Below the pieces are notes generated by a model. It did no database searches, was not told the origin of the DNA, and was given only the letters and a program-made list of their open reading frames with translations. From Candidatus Omnitrophota bacterium (GTDB taxonomy: Bacteria > Omnitrophota > Gorgyraeia > 2-02-FULL-51-18): a stretch of DNA of 43,058 nt. Of this stretch, positions 1 through 8,519 are shown piece by piece. The first letter of the stretch is position 1. Each line of letters opens with the position of its first letter. The DNA is taken from contig JAHFFN010000009.1 of NCBI GenBank assembly GCA_023247915.1, forward strand, positions 1-43,058, read 5' to 3'. The position numbers and the translations under genes are program-made.

Positions 1-1185
1 GATATTACCAAACAGATTCGATTCACGCTGGAAGATCAGTTTTCAAATCTTTGGGTCGAGGGAGAAATTTCGAATTTCAAATTTCATACCTCTGGCCACA
101 TGTATTTTACTTTGAAAGACGAGACCGCCCAGATTTCCGCCGTGATGTTTCGTCGGGAGAATCTGGCGCTCAAGTTTGAGCCGCAAGACGGACTCAAGGT
201 GTTGTGTTTTGGCCGTGTCAGTGTGTACCCGCCGCGCGGCCAGTATCAGTTTTATGTGGAGCGGATCGAACCCAAGGGAGTGGGCGCGCTTCAATTAAAA
301 TTTGAGGAGCTTAAAGAAAAATTAAGACTCGAAGGGCTGTTCGATCCGGCATTTAAAAAAGAATTGCCCTATTTGCCCGGCCGAATCGGGGTGATTACCT
401 CGATTGACGGAGCGGCGCTTCGCGATATTTTAAATGTGTTGGATCGCCGTTTTCGCGAAACGCATATTTTGATTCATCCGGTGCCGGTTCAGGGTGCGGA
501 CGCCGCTGAAAATATTGCGGAGGCGATTCACCAAATGAATCGCCAAAAAACGGCGGATGTGCTGATTATCGGCCGTGGTGGCGGGAGCCTGGAAGATCTT
601 TGGGCTTTTAATGAAGAAGTGGTGGCGCGCGCGATTTTTGCGTCCGAGATACCCGTGATTTCGGCGGTGGGGCATGAGGTGGATTTTACCATCGCTGATT
701 TTGTGGCGGACTTGCGCGCGGCGACGCCGTCAGCCGCGGCGGAACTGGTGCTCCCACGCAAGGAAGATTTGATTTTAAGGCTTGAAGAATTAAAAGCGCG
801 GTCATTTTCGCTTTTTTTAAATCAGGTACGATTTTTAAGGCAGGAGCTTGAATCCCTGAAGGCTTCACGGGGTTTTCGTGACCCGTTGGGTTTTTTTGAA
901 ATCAAATCCCAGCGCTTGGATGAACTCATCAAAAATCTAAGCGGCTCTTTCAAATCAACTCTTTCCCTTAAAAAGGAACGCTTTTTGTCGTTGGTAGGGA
1001 AGTTGGAGGCGTTGGGACCGCTGGAAGTTTTAAAACGGGGCTTCAGTGTCTCGCTTAAACTTCCGGAAGAGTCCGTGATTCAATCTTCGCGCATGGTCAA
1101 ACGCGGGGATCAGGTGAAGACCAAATTAAAAGAAGGTTTTTTTATCAGCCGGGTGGAGGAAGTATCTTATGAGCCAAGAAAATAA
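1..1185 (+). CDS. xseA: Exodeoxyribonuclease VII large subunit (5' partial)
   Basis: Large catalytic subunit of exonuclease VII, which degrades single-stranded DNA to oligonucleotides in the cytoplasm together with XseB. The reading frame is open from base 1, so the gene begins upstream of the window. The first visible residues already lie in the N-terminal OB-fold, with VEGEISNFK and SGHMYFTLKD, which the family uses to bind single-stranded DNA. The middle contains the usual IGRGGGSLEDLW and SAVGHEVDFT blocks of the catalytic domain, and the C-terminus is a helical region that docks XseB. It overlaps xseB by 17 bases, the usual arrangement, which suggests translational coupling. Nothing appears broken. 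Identification is secure; only the true start is unknown. Confidence 0.97.
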   Translation, partial: DITKQIRFTLEDQFSNLWVEGEISNFKFHTSGHMYFTLKDETAQISAVMFRRENLALKFEPQDGLKVLCFGRVSVYPPRGQYQFYVERIEPKGVGALQLKFEELKEKLRLEGLFDPAFKKELPYLPGRIGVITSIDGAALRDILNVLDRRFRETHILIHPVPVQGADAAENIAEAIHQMNRQKTADVLIIGRGGGSLEDLWAFNEEVVARAIFASEIPVISAVGHEVDFTIADFVADLRAATPSAAAELVLPRKEDLILRLEELKARSFSLFLNQVRFLRQELESLKASRGFRDPLGFFEIKSQRLDELIKNLSGSFKSTLSLKKERFLSLVGKLEALGPLEVLKRGFSVSLKLPEESVIQSSRMVKRGDQVKTKLKEGFFISRVEEVSYEPRK

Positions 1186-1435
1186 AGAACTCGCGTTTGA
1201 AGTCGCGTTCAAAAAATTGGAAACCATTGTGGGGAATCTTGAAAACGGCGATTTGTCTCTGGAAGACGCGCTGAAACAATACGAAGAAGGCGTGCGCATG
1301 GCCGATCTTTGTTCCAAGCGCCTGGGAGAAGCCGAGAAAAAAGTCGAAGTTTTGATGAAAACCAATGCCGGAAAATTCAAGACCGTGGCGTTTGAAGAAA
1401 ATAGCGAATCGAAGGGCAAGAACAAGAAGAAATAA
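1169..1435 (+). CDS. xseB: Exodeoxyribonuclease VII small subunit
   Basis: Small helical subunit (88 aa) of exonuclease VII; several copies bind the C-terminus of XseA. The sequence has the family pattern: FEVAFKKLETIVGNLENGDL near residues 9-28, then SLEDALKQYEEGVRMADLC. The tail is Lys-rich and probably disordered. Its ATG lies inside the 3' end of xseA, and the stop codon abuts the next gene, so xseA-xseB-ispA-dxs reads as one transcription unit. The length is typical of the family. Confidence 0.95.
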   Translation: MSQENKELAFEVAFKKLETIVGNLENGDLSLEDALKQYEEGVRMADLCSKRLGEAEKKVEVLMKTNAGKFKTVAFEENSESKGKNKKK

Positions 1436-2293
1436 TTGAATATTCAATCCTATTTATCTAAAAAATCCAAACAAGTGGATCAGGCTCTGGAAAATTGCCT
1501 TCCAGGCGCCGGAGAATACCCCAAGCATTTGCACCAGGCCATGCGTTACGCTGTTTTTTCGGGCGGTAAGCGCGTAAGGCCTATTTTAGTCTTGGCGGCC
1601 GCGGAAGCGGTGGGTTCCAAGGCACAGAAAGTGATGCCCGCCGCCTGCGCGATAGAACTCATTCATAGTTATTCCTTGGTGCATGATGATTTGCCGTCCA
1701 TGGACAATGACACCCAGCGTCGTGGCAAACCGACCTGTCACATCAAATTTGGCGAAGACACGGCTATCTTGGCCGGGGACGCGCTTTTGACCTTGGCGTT
1801 TAAAATTCTTTCAGAGGGAAGTTTTCAAGCGCCTTCACAGGAATTAAAACGCCGCCTGGAAGCGTTGGGACTGATCGCTCAGGCCGCCGGAAATTATGGC
1901 ATGGTGGGCGGACAGGTTTTGGACATGGAATTTCAAAAAAAGCATCAAAACGCCAGCGTTTCCGACAAAGATTTGCCCGCCATGGAATTTATCAATGTCC
2001 ATAAAACAGGAGCTTTGATCGCCGTTTCCACGCGGGTAGGCGCTCTTTTGGGAGGGGGAACAAAAGCCCAAACAGAGGCGTTGTATCGCTATGGCAAGCG
2101 CATCGGCCACCTCTTCCAAATTGTGGATGACATCATGGATAAAGAAGGGTATGCTAAAATCCTTGGTGCGCAACAGTCTTGGAAACAGGCGGAAGCGCTG
2201 GTTTTAAAGGCGAAACAGGAATTAAAAATTTTTGAAAAAAAGGCCGCGACGCTTGAGGCGCTGGCCGATTTTATTTTAATGAGAAAAAATTAA
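1436..2293 (+). CDS. ispA: Farnesyl/geranylgeranyl diphosphate synthase
   Basis: Short-chain trans-prenyl diphosphate synthase (285 aa) that condenses DMAPP/GPP with IPP to make farnesyl (or longer) diphosphate for quinones and undecaprenyl phosphate. The first aspartate-rich motif is in LVHDDLPSMDND (about residue 81 onward) and the second is IVDDIMD (about residue 226). FSGGKRVRPILVLAAAE is the IPP-binding region. The start is a TTG immediately after the xseB stop, with no intergenic base, so translation probably relies on coupling. The segment after the second motif is shorter than in E. coli IspA (it runs IMDKEGYAKILG), a modest deletion also seen in other bacteria. The exact chain length made cannot be read from sequence alone. 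Confidence 0.93.
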   Translation: MNIQSYLSKKSKQVDQALENCLPGAGEYPKHLHQAMRYAVFSGGKRVRPILVLAAAEAVGSKAQKVMPAACAIELIHSYSLVHDDLPSMDNDTQRRGKPTCHIKFGEDTAILAGDALLTLAFKILSEGSFQAPSQELKRRLEALGLIAQAAGNYGMVGGQVLDMEFQKKHQNASVSDKDLPAMEFINVHKTGALIAVSTRVGALLGGGTKAQTEALYRYGKRIGHLFQIVDDIMDKEGYAKILGAQQSWKQAEALVLKAKQELKIFEKKAATLEALADFILMRKN

Positions 2294-4213
2294 ATGGGTC
2301 CTTTACTTTCCGCAATCAACAGTCCTGACGACGTCAAAAAACTTTCCAAGGAAGAGCTTCCCAAGCTTGCCCGGGAAATCCGCGATTATATTTTGGAAGT
2401 CATCTCCGTCAACGGCGGACATCTGGGCGCGGCGCTGGGCGCGGTCGATTTGACACTCGCGCTTCATTATTGTTTTACAACACCCAAAGACACCGTGGTA
2501 TGGGATGTGGGTCATCAGGTGCACGCGCATAAAATCATCACGGGTCGCCGGGAGGCTTTTAAGACATTTCGTTTGCACGGCGGTTTGAGCGGGTTTTCGA
2601 ATAAAGATGAAAGCAAGCACGATCCTTTTACCACCGGACACGGCGGCGCTTCTATCTCCACTTCGCTCGGCATCGCGGTCGCTAATCGTATTGTCAATCA
2701 TTCGGGAAAAGTCATCGCGGTCATCGGAGACGCGTCGCTCGTCAGCGGCATGGCGTTTGAGGCGCTCAATCACGCCGGTCATTTAAAAGACAATCTCATC
2801 GTAATTTTAAATGACAATGAAATGAGTATTTCCCCGACCGTGGGCGCGCTCAGCAAATCCTTCAATAAGTTTATCTCCAGCGGTTTTTACAATCATCTTC
2901 GTGACGACATCGCCGCCGGACTTAAAAAAATACCCAAAGTAGGCAATCAAATGGCCGAAAAAGCCAAAAAAATCGACGAGGGGCTGAAGCATCTTTTTGT
3001 GCCCGGACTTATTTTTGAAGAATTAGGGTTTCGCTATTTTGGACCTCTTGATGGACACAATATCGACGGCTTGATTGATATTTTTGAAAATATTCAAAAA
3101 ATCAAAGGCCCTGTCATGTTGCATCTGGTGACGAAAAAAGGAAAAGGGTATCCGGTGGCTGAGACCGATCCTGCCAAATGGCATGCCTCCACTCCTTTTT
3201 GTGTGGAGACGGGCGTTGTCAACAAAGCCTCGACCTCCAGAACGTACACGCAGGTCTTTGGAGAAATGGCGGTGAAGCTCGCTTCCGAAAATTCCAAAGT
3301 CGCGGCCATCACGGCGGCGATGTGCGACGGAACGGGTCTTGTCGAATTTTCTAAAAAATTTCCAGAACGTTTTTTTGATGTGGGCATTGCCGAAGAACAC
3401 GGAGTTTCATTTGCCGCGGGATTAGCGAAGGCGGGTATCCGGCCGCTGGTGTCGATTTACTCTACTTTTTTACAACGCGCGCATGATCAAATCATCCACG
3501 ATGTTGCGCTTCAGGAATTGCCGGTTATTTTTTGTTTAGACCGGGGAGGCCTGGTCGGCGAGGACGGCCCGACGCATCACGGTGTTTTTGATCTTTCTTA
3601 TTTAAGAAAAATTCCGGGCATGACACTGATGTCCCCGCGCGATGGACGCGAACTGGAGCAAATGCTCCGTTTTACAGTCTCTCATTTGGAAGGTCCCATC
3701 GCGGTGCGTTATCCGCGCGGTGCGGTGGCTGAAGAAACAAACTCTCCGCTAAAGAATGTTGTTCCCGCACCGCTCGTGCTCGGAAAATCCGAAGTGTTGA
3801 AGCAAGGCAAAGACGCGGCAATACTGGCTATCGGCAGTATGGTCTATACGGCGTACGAAGCGGCGGCACTCCTGGAAAAAGAGGGTGTGTCGGTGACAGT
3901 GGTGAACGCGCGTTTCGCCAAGCCGTTGGATCAAGAACTGATTCTAAAACTAGCCAAAGAAATACCGCTTTTGATCACCGTGGAGGAAGGCTCACTTTTG
4001 GGCGGTTTTGGAAGCGGGGTTTTGGAGCTGGTGGAAAATGCTTCCGGATTTGAAAAACCCGAGATTCGCACGCTCGCGATTCCGGACAAATTTATTTCTC
4101 ACGGCAAGCGGGATATTTTGCTGGACGAATTGGGCTTAAGCGCGCCCAAAATCAAAGACGAAGTCCTTCGTCTTTTAAAGAATGTGCCTTCCGGGGATTA
4201 TTTCTCTAGATAA
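2294..4213 (+). CDS. dxs: 1-deoxy-D-xylulose-5-phosphate synthase
   Basis: First enzyme of the MEP isoprenoid pathway (639 aa): thiamine-diphosphate-dependent condensation of pyruvate and glyceraldehyde 3-phosphate. The TPP-binding region is GDASLVSGMAFEALNHAG followed by LNDNEMSISPTVG. The transketolase pyrimidine domain shows the diagnostic DRGGLVGEDGPTHHG, and the C-terminal transketolase domain is complete. The ATG directly follows the ispA stop, pairing the precursor-forming enzyme with its prenyl synthase. The 3' end overlaps the convergent minus-strand gene by 16 bases, and I see no terminator hairpin there. Confidence 0.97.
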   Translation: MGPLLSAINSPDDVKKLSKEELPKLAREIRDYILEVISVNGGHLGAALGAVDLTLALHYCFTTPKDTVVWDVGHQVHAHKIITGRREAFKTFRLHGGLSGFSNKDESKHDPFTTGHGGASISTSLGIAVANRIVNHSGKVIAVIGDASLVSGMAFEALNHAGHLKDNLIVILNDNEMSISPTVGALSKSFNKFISSGFYNHLRDDIAAGLKKIPKVGNQMAEKAKKIDEGLKHLFVPGLIFEELGFRYFGPLDGHNIDGLIDIFENIQKIKGPVMLHLVTKKGKGYPVAETDPAKWHASTPFCVETGVVNKASTSRTYTQVFGEMAVKLASENSKVAAITAAMCDGTGLVEFSKKFPERFFDVGIAEEHGVSFAAGLAKAGIRPLVSIYSTFLQRAHDQIIHDVALQELPVIFCLDRGGLVGEDGPTHHGVFDLSYLRKIPGMTLMSPRDGRELEQMLRFTVSHLEGPIAVRYPRGAVAEETNSPLKNVVPAPLVLGKSEVLKQGKDAAILAIGSMVYTAYEAAALLEKEGVSVTVVNARFAKPLDQELILKLAKEIPLLITVEEGSLLGGFGSGVLELVENASGFEKPEIRTLAIPDKFISHGKRDILLDELGLSAPKIKDEVLRLLKNVPSGDYFSR

Positions 4214-5298
4214 ACCTGGTCGTTGACCGCGAGCGTCTTTCCCGACTCCAGGTTCTTAATATTGCAGGCGGCCATCGCGTCACGGACTTCTAACACACTC
4301 AATGTCGCGATTTTTTGGCCATCTTTTTTAACGGTGAGTTCTGTTTCGGTATTCAAAAGATCGCCGCGACCTAAATCCACAACCACAAATCCATGATCGT
4401 CATTGACCGCCAGGATGCGCCCCTCTTTTCTCGGCGCTTTTTTGGCTTCCGCTGTCTTGGCTTTGGCGACGGGGGCGGAAGGGGTGCCGTTTTTTTCCAT
4501 TGTGATGGATCCTAAATCCACGGCACTCCATTCTTCATCGAGAGATTTTCGAGCCTTGGACACTGTTTCTTCCAGTGTGATTTTCGCGACGTTGATCTCG
4601 GTGATTTTGTCATTGACGGTTTTGTAATAACGGTCGAGTTTGGCAGAAAGCATTCGATTTTGTTCGGTGAGCCGCGCGATTTCAGCCGCGGCATTGGGGG
4701 CGACTCCGGCTAAAACGGGAGCGGCGGCAGATGGTGCGGCTTTCAAACGCTCAATTTCTTTGGTTTTATTGATCAACATTTCTTCGAGGTATGTTTTTTC
4801 TTCCTGAAGATTGCGCAAATCGTTTTCGTATTTTTGCATGTCCGCCTGAGTCGCCTCACTTGAATTTTTGGAGGAATTTATCTTTTCCTCGAGCTGATTT
4901 TTACTCATTTCAGCCTGGGCTAATTTTTCCGTAAGCGTTTTGTTTTGATCTTCGAAAGACTTCACCGCGGATTCCAAATCTTTGACAGAGGAAGACAAAG
5001 AACGATTTTTTGATTCCAGGGACAGGCTTCTAAATAGAAAGAATGCCGCCACAATCGCAAGAAGAACTAGCGGCAGAGCGGATAAAAGCTTGCGCGGTTC
5101 AGCGCTGGCGACAGGTCTTTCGTACATAGGTTCTGGAGTGGGAGCGGGCGTAGGGGCAGTCACAGGAGGCGGAGCCGCCGATTGTTCTGAAATTTTTTTG
5201 AGAAATTCATACTCTGATTCTGAAATACGTGGCGGATCTTCAGGTGAATGACCTTGCGTGGGAGTCCGTTCAGAGGCAAGTCTATCATCGATAGGCAT
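4198..5298 (-). CDS. Membrane-anchored coiled-coil protein of unknown function
   Basis: A 366-residue protein I cannot assign to a named family. Residues 1-68 are polar and Pro/Ala-rich, probably cytoplasmic. About 70-90 is one hydrophobic membrane segment (LLSALPLVLLAIVAAFFLF). Residues 95-185 are a heptad-like coiled coil rich in Glu, Lys and Leu, followed by an Ala-rich linker and a second coiled stretch at about 205-255. A basic Ala/Lys linker leads to a small beta-type C-terminal domain from about residue 292, with EGRILAVNDDHGFVVVDLG and a closing VNDQVYLEK. This C-terminal pattern resembles the small domain found at the end of FlgT-like and related envelope proteins; that is a resemblance only. 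It has its own promoter facing away from tatC and overlaps the dxs 3' end. Confidence 0.75.
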   Translation of the reverse strand: MPIDDRLASERTPTQGHSPEDPPRISESEYEFLKKISEQSAAPPPVTAPTPAPTPEPMYERPVASAEPRKLLSALPLVLLAIVAAFFLFRSLSLESKNRSLSSSVKDLESAVKSFEDQNKTLTEKLAQAEMSKNQLEEKINSSKNSSEATQADMQKYENDLRNLQEEKTYLEEMLINKTKEIERLKAAPSAAAPVLAGVAPNAAAEIARLTEQNRMLSAKLDRYYKTVNDKITEINVAKITLEETVSKARKSLDEEWSAVDLGSITMEKNGTPSAPVAKAKTAEAKKAPRKEGRILAVNDDHGFVVVDLGRGDLLNTETELTVKKDGQKIATLSVLEVRDAMAACNIKNLESGKTLAVNDQVYLEK

Positions 5299-5307
5299 TT
5301 ACGAGGC

Positions 5308-5336
5308 AGTTTAGCATAAGGTATCTGACGAGTCAA
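5308..5336 (-). promoter_or_regulatory. Sigma70-type promoter for the minus-strand coiled-coil gene
   Basis: Read on the minus strand: TTGACT (5336-5331), a 17-base spacer, then TAAACT (5313-5308) preceded by TG at the extended -10 position. The start codon at 5298 lies only nine bases beyond the -10 box, so the transcript should have little or no 5' leader. Confidence 0.65.
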
Positions 5337-5351
5337 CGAAGCCCACCGTCA

Positions 5352-5360
5352 TGATATAAT
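5352..5360 (+). promoter_or_regulatory. Extended -10 promoter for tatC operon
   Basis: TGATATAAT is a perfect extended -10 box. No good -35 hexamer lies 16-18 bases upstream. The tatC ATG at 5371 is ten bases after the box, so the mRNA is probably leaderless or nearly so. It is back-to-back with the minus-strand promoter in a 72-base intergenic gap. Confidence 0.65.
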
Positions 5361-5370
5361 AACCCCCGCT

Positions 5371-6099
5371 ATGGAAGCAAAATCCCTGACATTTTTTGAG
5401 CATTTAGAGGAATTGCGCCGCCGTCTTTTGATCTCGCTGATCGCTTTCTCTGTGGCCGCCGGCGTGGGCTATCTCTATTCGGACAAGGCGTTGCGTTTTT
5501 TGATGCGTCCGATCACCGCACACATCAATGAAATCTATTTTTTCTCACCAGCAGAGGCTTTTTTGGTCAAGGTGAAGGTCGCGCTTTTTCTAGGAGTGAT
5601 CGGCGCATCCCCCGTGATCGCTTCTCAGCTCTGGCTTTTTGTGTCGCCGGCGCTCCGACCCGTCGAAAGAAAAGCGATTTGGCCGCTGATTATTCTAACG
5701 ACGGTTCTATTTTTGACGGGGGTGTGTGTCTCGTTTTTTGCGGTGTCGCCGATGGCTTTAAATTTTCTAGTCGGCATGCAAAACGAATTTTTAAAACCGA
5801 TGATATCCATCACGGAGTATCTCAACTTTCTGACGGGGATGCTCTTGGCTTTCGGCGTCGCTTTTAATCTGCCAGTGGTGATTATGGGCTTGGTTTTTGC
5901 CGGGATTTTAAATGCCAAAACTGTAAATCAATACCAACGGCATGTGATTGTGCTTATTTTTGTAGCCGCCGCGATTTTGACGCCGGGACCGGATATCGCC
6001 AGCCAATTGTTTTTGGCGTTGCCGCTAGTCGCTTTGTTCGAACTCAGCGTTTTGGGAGCGCTACTTATCGCTTGGATGCGGAGAAAAGATAAAAAATGA
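5371..6099 (+). CDS. tatC: Sec-independent protein translocase TatC
   Basis: Six-span inner-membrane subunit of the twin-arginine translocase (242 aa), the receptor for RR-signal peptides of folded proteins. The N-terminus carries the signature FFEHLEELRRRLL, with the conserved cytoplasmic Glu/Arg pattern. The periplasmic loop with FFSPAEAFLVKVK and the later FGVAFNLPVVI and ILTPGPDIASQL segments are all present. TatA/TatB genes are not in the window. The stop overlaps the next ATG as ATGA. Length is normal and the ATG fits both the promoter position and the family start. Confidence 0.96.
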   Translation: MEAKSLTFFEHLEELRRRLLISLIAFSVAAGVGYLYSDKALRFLMRPITAHINEIYFFSPAEAFLVKVKVALFLGVIGASPVIASQLWLFVSPALRPVERKAIWPLIILTTVLFLTGVCVSFFAVSPMALNFLVGMQNEFLKPMISITEYLNFLTGMLLAFGVAFNLPVVIMGLVFAGILNAKTVNQYQRHVIVLIFVAAAILTPGPDIASQLFLALPLVALFELSVLGALLIAWMRRKDKK

Positions 6100-7025
6100 C
6101 ACTTTTTTTATTTTTCATTTTAATTTTCGTCGCAGTTTTCCTGGTTTACTCCATTCATTCGGGCTTTAAATACACGCGAATGATTGCCAATATTTTTTTA
6201 AGCTTGGTGTACAAGCCTTCATTGGAATCTTTTTCGTCCGGACGCGGAGAGAAGATCAGTATTTTAAGCAGTTCCGACACGCAACTGGAGGCGCTTTTTT
6301 GCCAAGCGCAGGATCCAAGGGGTATCGTGATTTTTTGTCACGAGTCGGGGAGCTCCAAAGAATCCTGGGAGAAATACGCGTTTTTCTTACCTGAGCAGGG
6401 ATTTCATGTGCTGAGCATCGATTATCAAGAAAAATCCGATCCCGGCGTCAAAAACAGTCTCCATCAATGGCCTATCACCGAGGATGTGGACAGGCTTTCG
6501 GTGGCGATCCGTTGGGCAAAAAAAGCGGTGAAAGACAATCAACCAGTTATTTTATTCGGCGTTTCGATGGGTGCGGATGTGGCGTTGGCCGCTTCCAGCC
6601 GGGAGTCCGCGGTGAAAGCGGTGATCGCCGACGGTCTTTTTTCGATGAAGGAAATTTTCCGAGACTACATTCGTAAATGGGCGCCGGTGCTGGTGCGTCC
6701 CAATCTTTTTGGGGAGCATTATCCCGGCTGGGTGGTCGCTATTTTCACCAATCTCGGTTTTTGGTATTCCCAGAAAAAGTCCAAAAAGATCTTTGTGGAT
6801 GTCGAAAAAATTTTGTGTCAATCGCACCCGCCTTTGCTTATGATCTACGGGGAGAAAGACGATTATATCCCGGTGACTCATCAGCAGTTTTTGGAAAAGA
6901 AAAATCATTTTTCGGAGTCGACCCGCAGACTTGTCGTGCCGGAAGCAGGACACAATCAAGCGATTGTGCTGGGCCGGGAAGCGTATGAAAAAACCATTTT
7001 AGATTTTTTAAGGAAATCGTTGTGA
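6096..7025 (+). CDS. Membrane-anchored alpha/beta hydrolase
   Basis: Serine hydrolase of the alpha/beta fold (309 aa) with an N-terminal hydrophobic anchor (about residues 2-20), so the catalytic domain is probably on the periplasmic face or membrane-associated. The nucleophile elbow is GVSMGA with Ser157; the acid is probably in YGEKDDYIPV and the histidine in EAGHNQ near the C-terminus. It resembles BAAT/prolyl-oligopeptidase-like or YqkD/Bem46-type hydrolases, whose substrates are mostly unknown. It overlaps tatC and the following gene by four bases each (ATGA, GTGA), indicating coupled translation. Substrate cannot be inferred; an acyl ester or thioester would suit the lipid genes downstream. 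Confidence 0.85.
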   Translation: MTLFLFFILIFVAVFLVYSIHSGFKYTRMIANIFLSLVYKPSLESFSSGRGEKISILSSSDTQLEALFCQAQDPRGIVIFCHESGSSKESWEKYAFFLPEQGFHVLSIDYQEKSDPGVKNSLHQWPITEDVDRLSVAIRWAKKAVKDNQPVILFGVSMGADVALAASSRESAVKAVIADGLFSMKEIFRDYIRKWAPVLVRPNLFGEHYPGWVVAIFTNLGFWYSQKKSKKIFVDVEKILCQSHPPLLMIYGEKDDYIPVTHQQFLEKKNHFSESTRRLVVPEAGHNQAIVLGREAYEKTILDFLRKSL

Positions 7026-7777
7026 AGAATCAAGGCAGAGTTTTTATTTTAATCTTAATAGGGGCGCTTTTATTTTCTAATGCCGCTTTTGCGGAGACAT
7101 TGGCGCCAAAAGATCCCAAAGGGAGTTTGATTAGTTTCTTGAAAAAAGGGAATCACTCCTATAGAAAATTAAAAGATTACAAGGCACTGTTTATAAAAAT
7201 TGAAAGAGAAGAAGGGGTTTTGGGGGCGGAGGAGAGAATTTATCTCAAGTTTGAAAAACCCTGGAAAATTTTCATGAAATGGATGGAGGGGGAGAAAAAG
7301 GGTTTGGAAGTCGCCTATGAGCGCGGCAAACATAAAAATAATCTGATGATTCACAAGCCCGGGCTTCTTTTGGGATTAGGGCCTTCGGTGGTTTACTTGG
7401 ATCAAAATAGCCCGTGGGTGCGCAAGGGCAGTGCCTCCTACGACATTGAAGACGCGGGGATCGGAACTTTCCTTGAGGATTTTACCGCCGCCGTCGCGCA
7501 ATCGTCTCGTGAAAAAAAACTCAAAGTGGAATGTCCGAGCGAATCTTTTTTTGACGTGACCTTTTTGGACTCCAAAGACGATGACATCTATTTCGCGTAT
7601 CGCGTGAAAGTCCTCTTCGATACCCACTCCCATCTCCCTGTCAAAATGGAACTTTTCGATTGGCAAAACCAACCGATGGGTATCTACGAGTACCGCGAAC
7701 TAGAGCTGAATACGGGTCAGAATGAGGCATTTAAGAAAGAAATTAATCGAAATCTGCTGAAGGTGTACAATAGCTGA
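7022..7777 (+). CDS. DUF1571 (LolA-like) exported protein
   Basis: A 251-residue secreted protein with an N-terminal signal peptide (hydrophobic stretch FILILIGALLFSNAAFA, likely cleaved after AFA near residue 24). The mature part matches the DUF1571 pattern: an early LKDYKALFIKIEREEGVLG, a PWKIFMKWMEGEKKGLEV block and a GIGTFLEDF helix. DUF1571 belongs to the LolA/LppX half-barrel superfamily, whose members hold lipid chains or lipoprotein acyl groups in the periplasm. Its start is a GTG overlapping the hydrolase stop. Next to a FabL gene, a glycosyltransferase and an acyl-assembly cluster, it may carry a lipid product across the periplasm; that role is inferred. Confidence 0.8.
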   Translation: MKNQGRVFILILIGALLFSNAAFAETLAPKDPKGSLISFLKKGNHSYRKLKDYKALFIKIEREEGVLGAEERIYLKFEKPWKIFMKWMEGEKKGLEVAYERGKHKNNLMIHKPGLLLGLGPSVVYLDQNSPWVRKGSASYDIEDAGIGTFLEDFTAAVAQSSREKKLKVECPSESFFDVTFLDSKDDDIYFAYRVKVLFDTHSHLPVKMELFDWQNQPMGIYEYRELELNTGQNEAFKKEINRNLLKVYNS

Positions 7778-7778
7778 C

Positions 7779-8519
7779 ATGGAAAAATTTATATTTATTA
7801 GTGGGGGATCCCGGGGAATTGGGAGAGCCATTGTGCTTTCTCAGGCTCAGAAGGGGACGACATTTTTTGTTAATTTTCTTCGGGACGAGGAATCGGCGGA
7901 GAGTTTGAAGGCGGAAGTTGAGAAGAAGGACGGCAAAGTCGTCCTTTTGCCGGGAAATGTCGGCGACCCGGAAGCCATTACCTCCATTTTTGAGGAAATA
8001 AAAAAGCACACGTCCCGCTTGGACGCGTTGATTCACAGCGCGGCCCTCGGGGTGTTCAAGCCGGTGAGCCAGCTTCGCGTGAAGGATTGGGATATTTCAT
8101 TGGATGTAAACGCGAAGGCATTTTTGGTTTTGACGCAGGCGGCTTTGCCTCTCATGAAAGCCAACGGCGGAAAAATCGTCACGATTTCAAGTCTGGGCGC
8201 TCAACGTTTCACACCCAATTATGGCGCGATCGGGATTTCCAAGGCGGCGCTTGAAAATCTGGTGCGTTATCTGGCCGTGGAACTTGCCCAATACAAAATT
8301 CATGTCAACGCGGTTTCGGGCGGGCTTATCGACACCGATTCTCTGACGCATTTTCCGGATATCGCGCTCATGAAAAAAGAATTTTTGTCCCGCACACCCG
8401 GCGGGCGGCTCGGAACGCCGGAAGACATCGCCAAAGTCATTTCTTTTTTATTGTCCCCCGAATCGGATTGGATTTACGGCCAAACCTTGATCGCTGATGG
8501 CGGCTATTCTCTCTTTTAA
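7779..8519 (+). CDS. fabL: FabL-type enoyl-ACP reductase (SDR)
   Basis: Short-chain dehydrogenase (246 aa) with a cofactor motif GGSRGIG near residues 9-15. Instead of the YxxxK of ketoreductases it has Tyr148 and Lys155, six residues apart (NYGAIGISK). That Y-x6-K spacing, with the following AALENLVRYLAVELA and VNAVSGGLIDTDSLTHFP, matches Bacillus FabL (enoyl-ACP reductase III) rather than FabG. The predicted reaction is NAD(P)H reduction of trans-2-enoyl-ACP, the last step of each elongation round. It follows the DUF1571 gene by one base and its 3' end overlaps the glycosyltransferase gene by 23 bases. General annotation would probably call it FabG; the tyrosine-lysine spacing argues against that. 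Confidence 0.82.
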   Translation: MEKFIFISGGSRGIGRAIVLSQAQKGTTFFVNFLRDEESAESLKAEVEKKDGKVVLLPGNVGDPEAITSIFEEIKKHTSRLDALIHSAALGVFKPVSQLRVKDWDISLDVNAKAFLVLTQAALPLMKANGGKIVTISSLGAQRFTPNYGAIGISKAALENLVRYLAVELAQYKIHVNAVSGGLIDTDSLTHFPDIALMKKEFLSRTPGGRLGTPEDIAKVISFLLSPESDWIYGQTLIADGGYSLF

